DNA from: JBOHHM01 sp050725495
GTDB taxonomy: Bacteria > Pseudomonadota > Gammaproteobacteria > Burkholderiales > Burkholderiaceae_C
Assembly (NCBI GenBank): GCA_050725495.1
Contig: JBOHHM010000287.1
Coordinates: 1 to 14,903, forward strand
Direction of reading: 5' to 3'
Length of the DNA stretch: 14,903 nt
Part shown: positions 13,973 to 14,903 of the stretch, piece by piece
Layout of the letters: every line of letters begins with the position of its first letter
How positions within the stretch are numbered: the first letter of the stretch is position 1
Program-made: the position numbers and the translations under genes
Notes under the pieces: generated by a model
The model's input: only the letters and a program-made list of their open reading frames with translations
The model's database searches: none
What the model was told of the DNA's origin: nothing

Positions 13973-14527
13973 TCAGACGCGTCGACGGTATTCGCCAGTG
14001 CGGGTGTCGATCTCGATCCTGTCGCCCTGGGCCACGAAAATCGGCACGCCGATTTCAAAGCCGGTGGCAATCTTGGCGGGCTTGAGCACCTTGCCCGAGG
14101 TGTCGCCCTTGACGGCCGGTTCGGTCCAGGTGATTTCACGCTCGACGCTGGTCGGCAGTTCGACCGAGATGGCCTTGCCTTCATAGAACACTACTTCGAC
14201 CGGCATGCCGTCTTCGAGGTAGTTCAGCGCGTCGCCCATGTTCTCGGCTTCGACTTCGTACTGGTTGTACTCGCTGTCCATGCACACGTACATCGGGTCC
14301 GCGAAGTAGGAGTAGGTGCACTCCTTCTTGTCCAGAATGATCTGGTCCATTTTGTCGTCGGCCTTGAACACGACTTCGGTACCGAAGTTGTTGAGCAGGC
14401 TCTTGAGCTTCATGCGCACGGTGGCGGAGTTGCGGCCACCGCGGCTGTATTCGGTCTTGAGCACGACCATCGGGTCCTTGCCGTGCATGATCACGTTGCC
14501 GGCGCGGATTTCTTGAGCGATTTTCAT
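13973..14527 (-). CDS. efp: Elongation factor P (arginine-32 type)
   Basis: This is a 184-residue translation factor that binds between the P and E sites and relieves stalling at polyproline. The length and the three-barrel layout are complete: KOW-like domain (about 1-64), OB domain (65-126) and C-terminal domain (127-184) ending GDRIEIDTRTGEYRRRV. The loop tip SRGGRNSA carries Arg32 where E. coli has the modified lysine. In betaproteobacteria and pseudomonads this arginine is rhamnosylated by EarP. No earP gene adjoins efp inside the window: the gene upstream is divergent and the next gene downstream is LOG-family. The start is fixed by the conserved MKIAQEIRAGNV, although the ribosome site is poor. 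A TAAAAT sequence (14607-14612, minus) is a possible -10. A strong terminator follows. Confidence 0.97.
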   Translation of the reverse strand: MKIAQEIRAGNVIMHGKDPMVVLKTEYSRGGRNSATVRMKLKSLLNNFGTEVVFKADDKMDQIILDKKECTYSYFADPMYVCMDSEYNQYEVEAENMGDALNYLEDGMPVEVVFYEGKAISVELPTSVEREITWTEPAVKGDTSGKVLKPAKIATGFEIGVPIFVAQGDRIEIDTRTGEYRRRV

Positions 14528-14606
14528 AACGTCTGGTGAAAGTAAGCCGCGTTCAGCGGCGGGGCGCGCGTGGCAGGTAACCCGCCTGTGGTGCGCAAAG
14601 CATTCA

Positions 14607-14612
14607 ATTTTA
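14607..14612 (-). promoter_or_regulatory. efp: Possible -10 element of the efp promoter
   Basis: TAAAAT on the minus strand (5 of 6 matches to consensus) lies about 80 bases before the efp ATG in an A/T-rich patch. No consensus -35 is visible upstream, so the call is weak. Confidence 0.35.
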
Positions 14613-14677
14613 ACGTTTTTGCGCTGCCAGTCGCTTTAACCCTGGGGCCCACAGGCCCGTAACCGCGTCCCGGGCGC

Positions 14678-14694
14678 CTTAAGCCTGGTTTAAG
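14678..14694 (+). promoter_or_regulatory. PmrA/BasR box upstream of the phosphoethanolamine transferase gene
   Basis: CTTAAG-CCTGG-TTTAAG is a full match to the PmrA consensus YTTAAK-N5-YTTAAK. It lies 72 bases before the ATG of a probable eptA/pmrC, the classic PmrA target. A weak -10 (CATGCT) follows 11 bases after the second half-site, the arrangement expected for an OmpR-family activator at a promoter with a poor -35. Confidence 0.65.
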
Positions 14695-14765
14695 TGTCCG
14701 GCAGGCATGCTGCGCGTGCCTTGACTGTCCGGCCGCTTCCAACGCGCGGCTGTGCCGACGCGACA

Positions 14766-14903
14766 ATGAATTTTCCTGACTTCTCCCTGGCGGGCGGGCC
14801 TGCAGCCGGCGCCATGCGGCCGCGGCTTGCGCGGCCTGCCCTGAGCGTGGAAACGCTGGCGCTGCTGTGCGCCCTGTTCCTGATCCTGACTGGCAATGGC
14901 CCG
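14766..14903 (+). CDS. eptA: Phosphoethanolamine transferase, N-terminal fragment (runs off the right edge)
   Basis: Forty-six codons are open to the window end. The product has a short N-terminal extension, then RPALSVETLALLCALFLILTGNGP: a basic lead, a first membrane helix (about 27-43) and the Asn-Gly-Pro that in this family precedes an aromatic pair at the end of helix 1. This resembles the start of EptA/MCR-type enzymes, which move phosphoethanolamine from phosphatidylethanolamine to lipid A at the periplasmic face of the inner membrane and lower polymyxin sensitivity. The catalytic sulfatase-fold domain lies outside the window, so the identification rests on the N-terminus plus the PmrA box. 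Ribosome site is weak; an ATG at codon 17 is an alternative start. Confidence 0.55.
   Translation, partial: MNFPDFSLAGGPAAGAMRPRLARPALSVETLALLCALFLILTGNGP

Noticed and set aside
13355..14539. A 394-codon plus-strand frame across efp and the LOG-family gene
   Set aside because: It is antisense to two well-supported genes, runs through the efp terminator and has no domain signature.
14524..14766. An 80-codon minus-strand frame in the efp/eptA gap
   Set aside because: It overlaps the efp start, lacks a ribosome site and has no conserved sequence; the gap is better explained by the PmrA box and the efp promoter.
1..14903. CRISPR arrays, insertion sequences, tRNA/rRNA genes, phage or defence islands
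   Set aside because: I looked for regular repeat-spacer patterns, transposase or integrase motifs and clover-leaf or rRNA sequence and saw none.

Overview
The window is chromosomal DNA from a betaproteobacterium, most likely a Comamonadaceae member (Polaromonas/Rhodoferax/Acidovorax type; genus uncertain). The indications are high GC coding sequence with G/C-ending codons, an EF-P of the arginine-32 type, a phasin gene with PhaR-like sites, and an intergenic repeat of a kind I recall from Comamonadaceae genomes. I see no rRNA, tRNA, CRISPR array, insertion sequence, phage gene or replication origin. No stretch over 300 bases lacks a gene.

Left part (1-2721, minus strand). A gamma-glutamyltransferase gene is cut by an in-frame amber codon and runs off the left edge. 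Upstream of it is a Comamonadaceae-type repeat, then an HSD10-like short-chain dehydrogenase. The dehydrogenase is preceded by a 22-bp perfect palindrome that overlaps its predicted promoter. Next comes a solitary periplasmic ferric-iron binding protein whose promoter carries a Fur-box-like site. A patatin-like lipoprotein (2756-3703, plus) diverges from it.

Centre (3704-8004). A minus-strand phasin gene has a good sigma70 promoter bracketed by two inverted copies of a PhaR-like motif. Divergent from it is a three-gene operon joined by ATGA overlaps: a class IV (HDAC11-like) deacetylase, a hotdog acyl-CoA thioesterase and a nitroreductase. Nicotinate phosphoribosyltransferase (pncB) follows.

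Right part (8086-14903). A second tight plus-strand unit contains a CitMHS_2-type ion transporter, a 2-hydroxyacid dehydrogenase, rmuC and an MFS transporter with a TTG start. Spacings are 11 nt and then two 4-bp overlaps. The MFS gene ends inside the 3' end of a convergent LOG-family phosphoribohydrolase gene (41-bp overlap). EF-P (efp) lies upstream of that, with its own terminator. The right edge holds the first 46 codons of a probable lipid A phosphoethanolamine transferase, preceded by a perfect match to the PmrA/BasR box.

Most of the window is ordinary housekeeping and accessory metabolism. The parts most worth a second look are the regulatory DNA (PmrA box, paired PhaR-like sites, 22-bp operator, Fur box), the interrupted ggt, and the deacetylase-thioesterase-nitroreductase operon, which could be a small protein-deacylation or acyl-CoA module.
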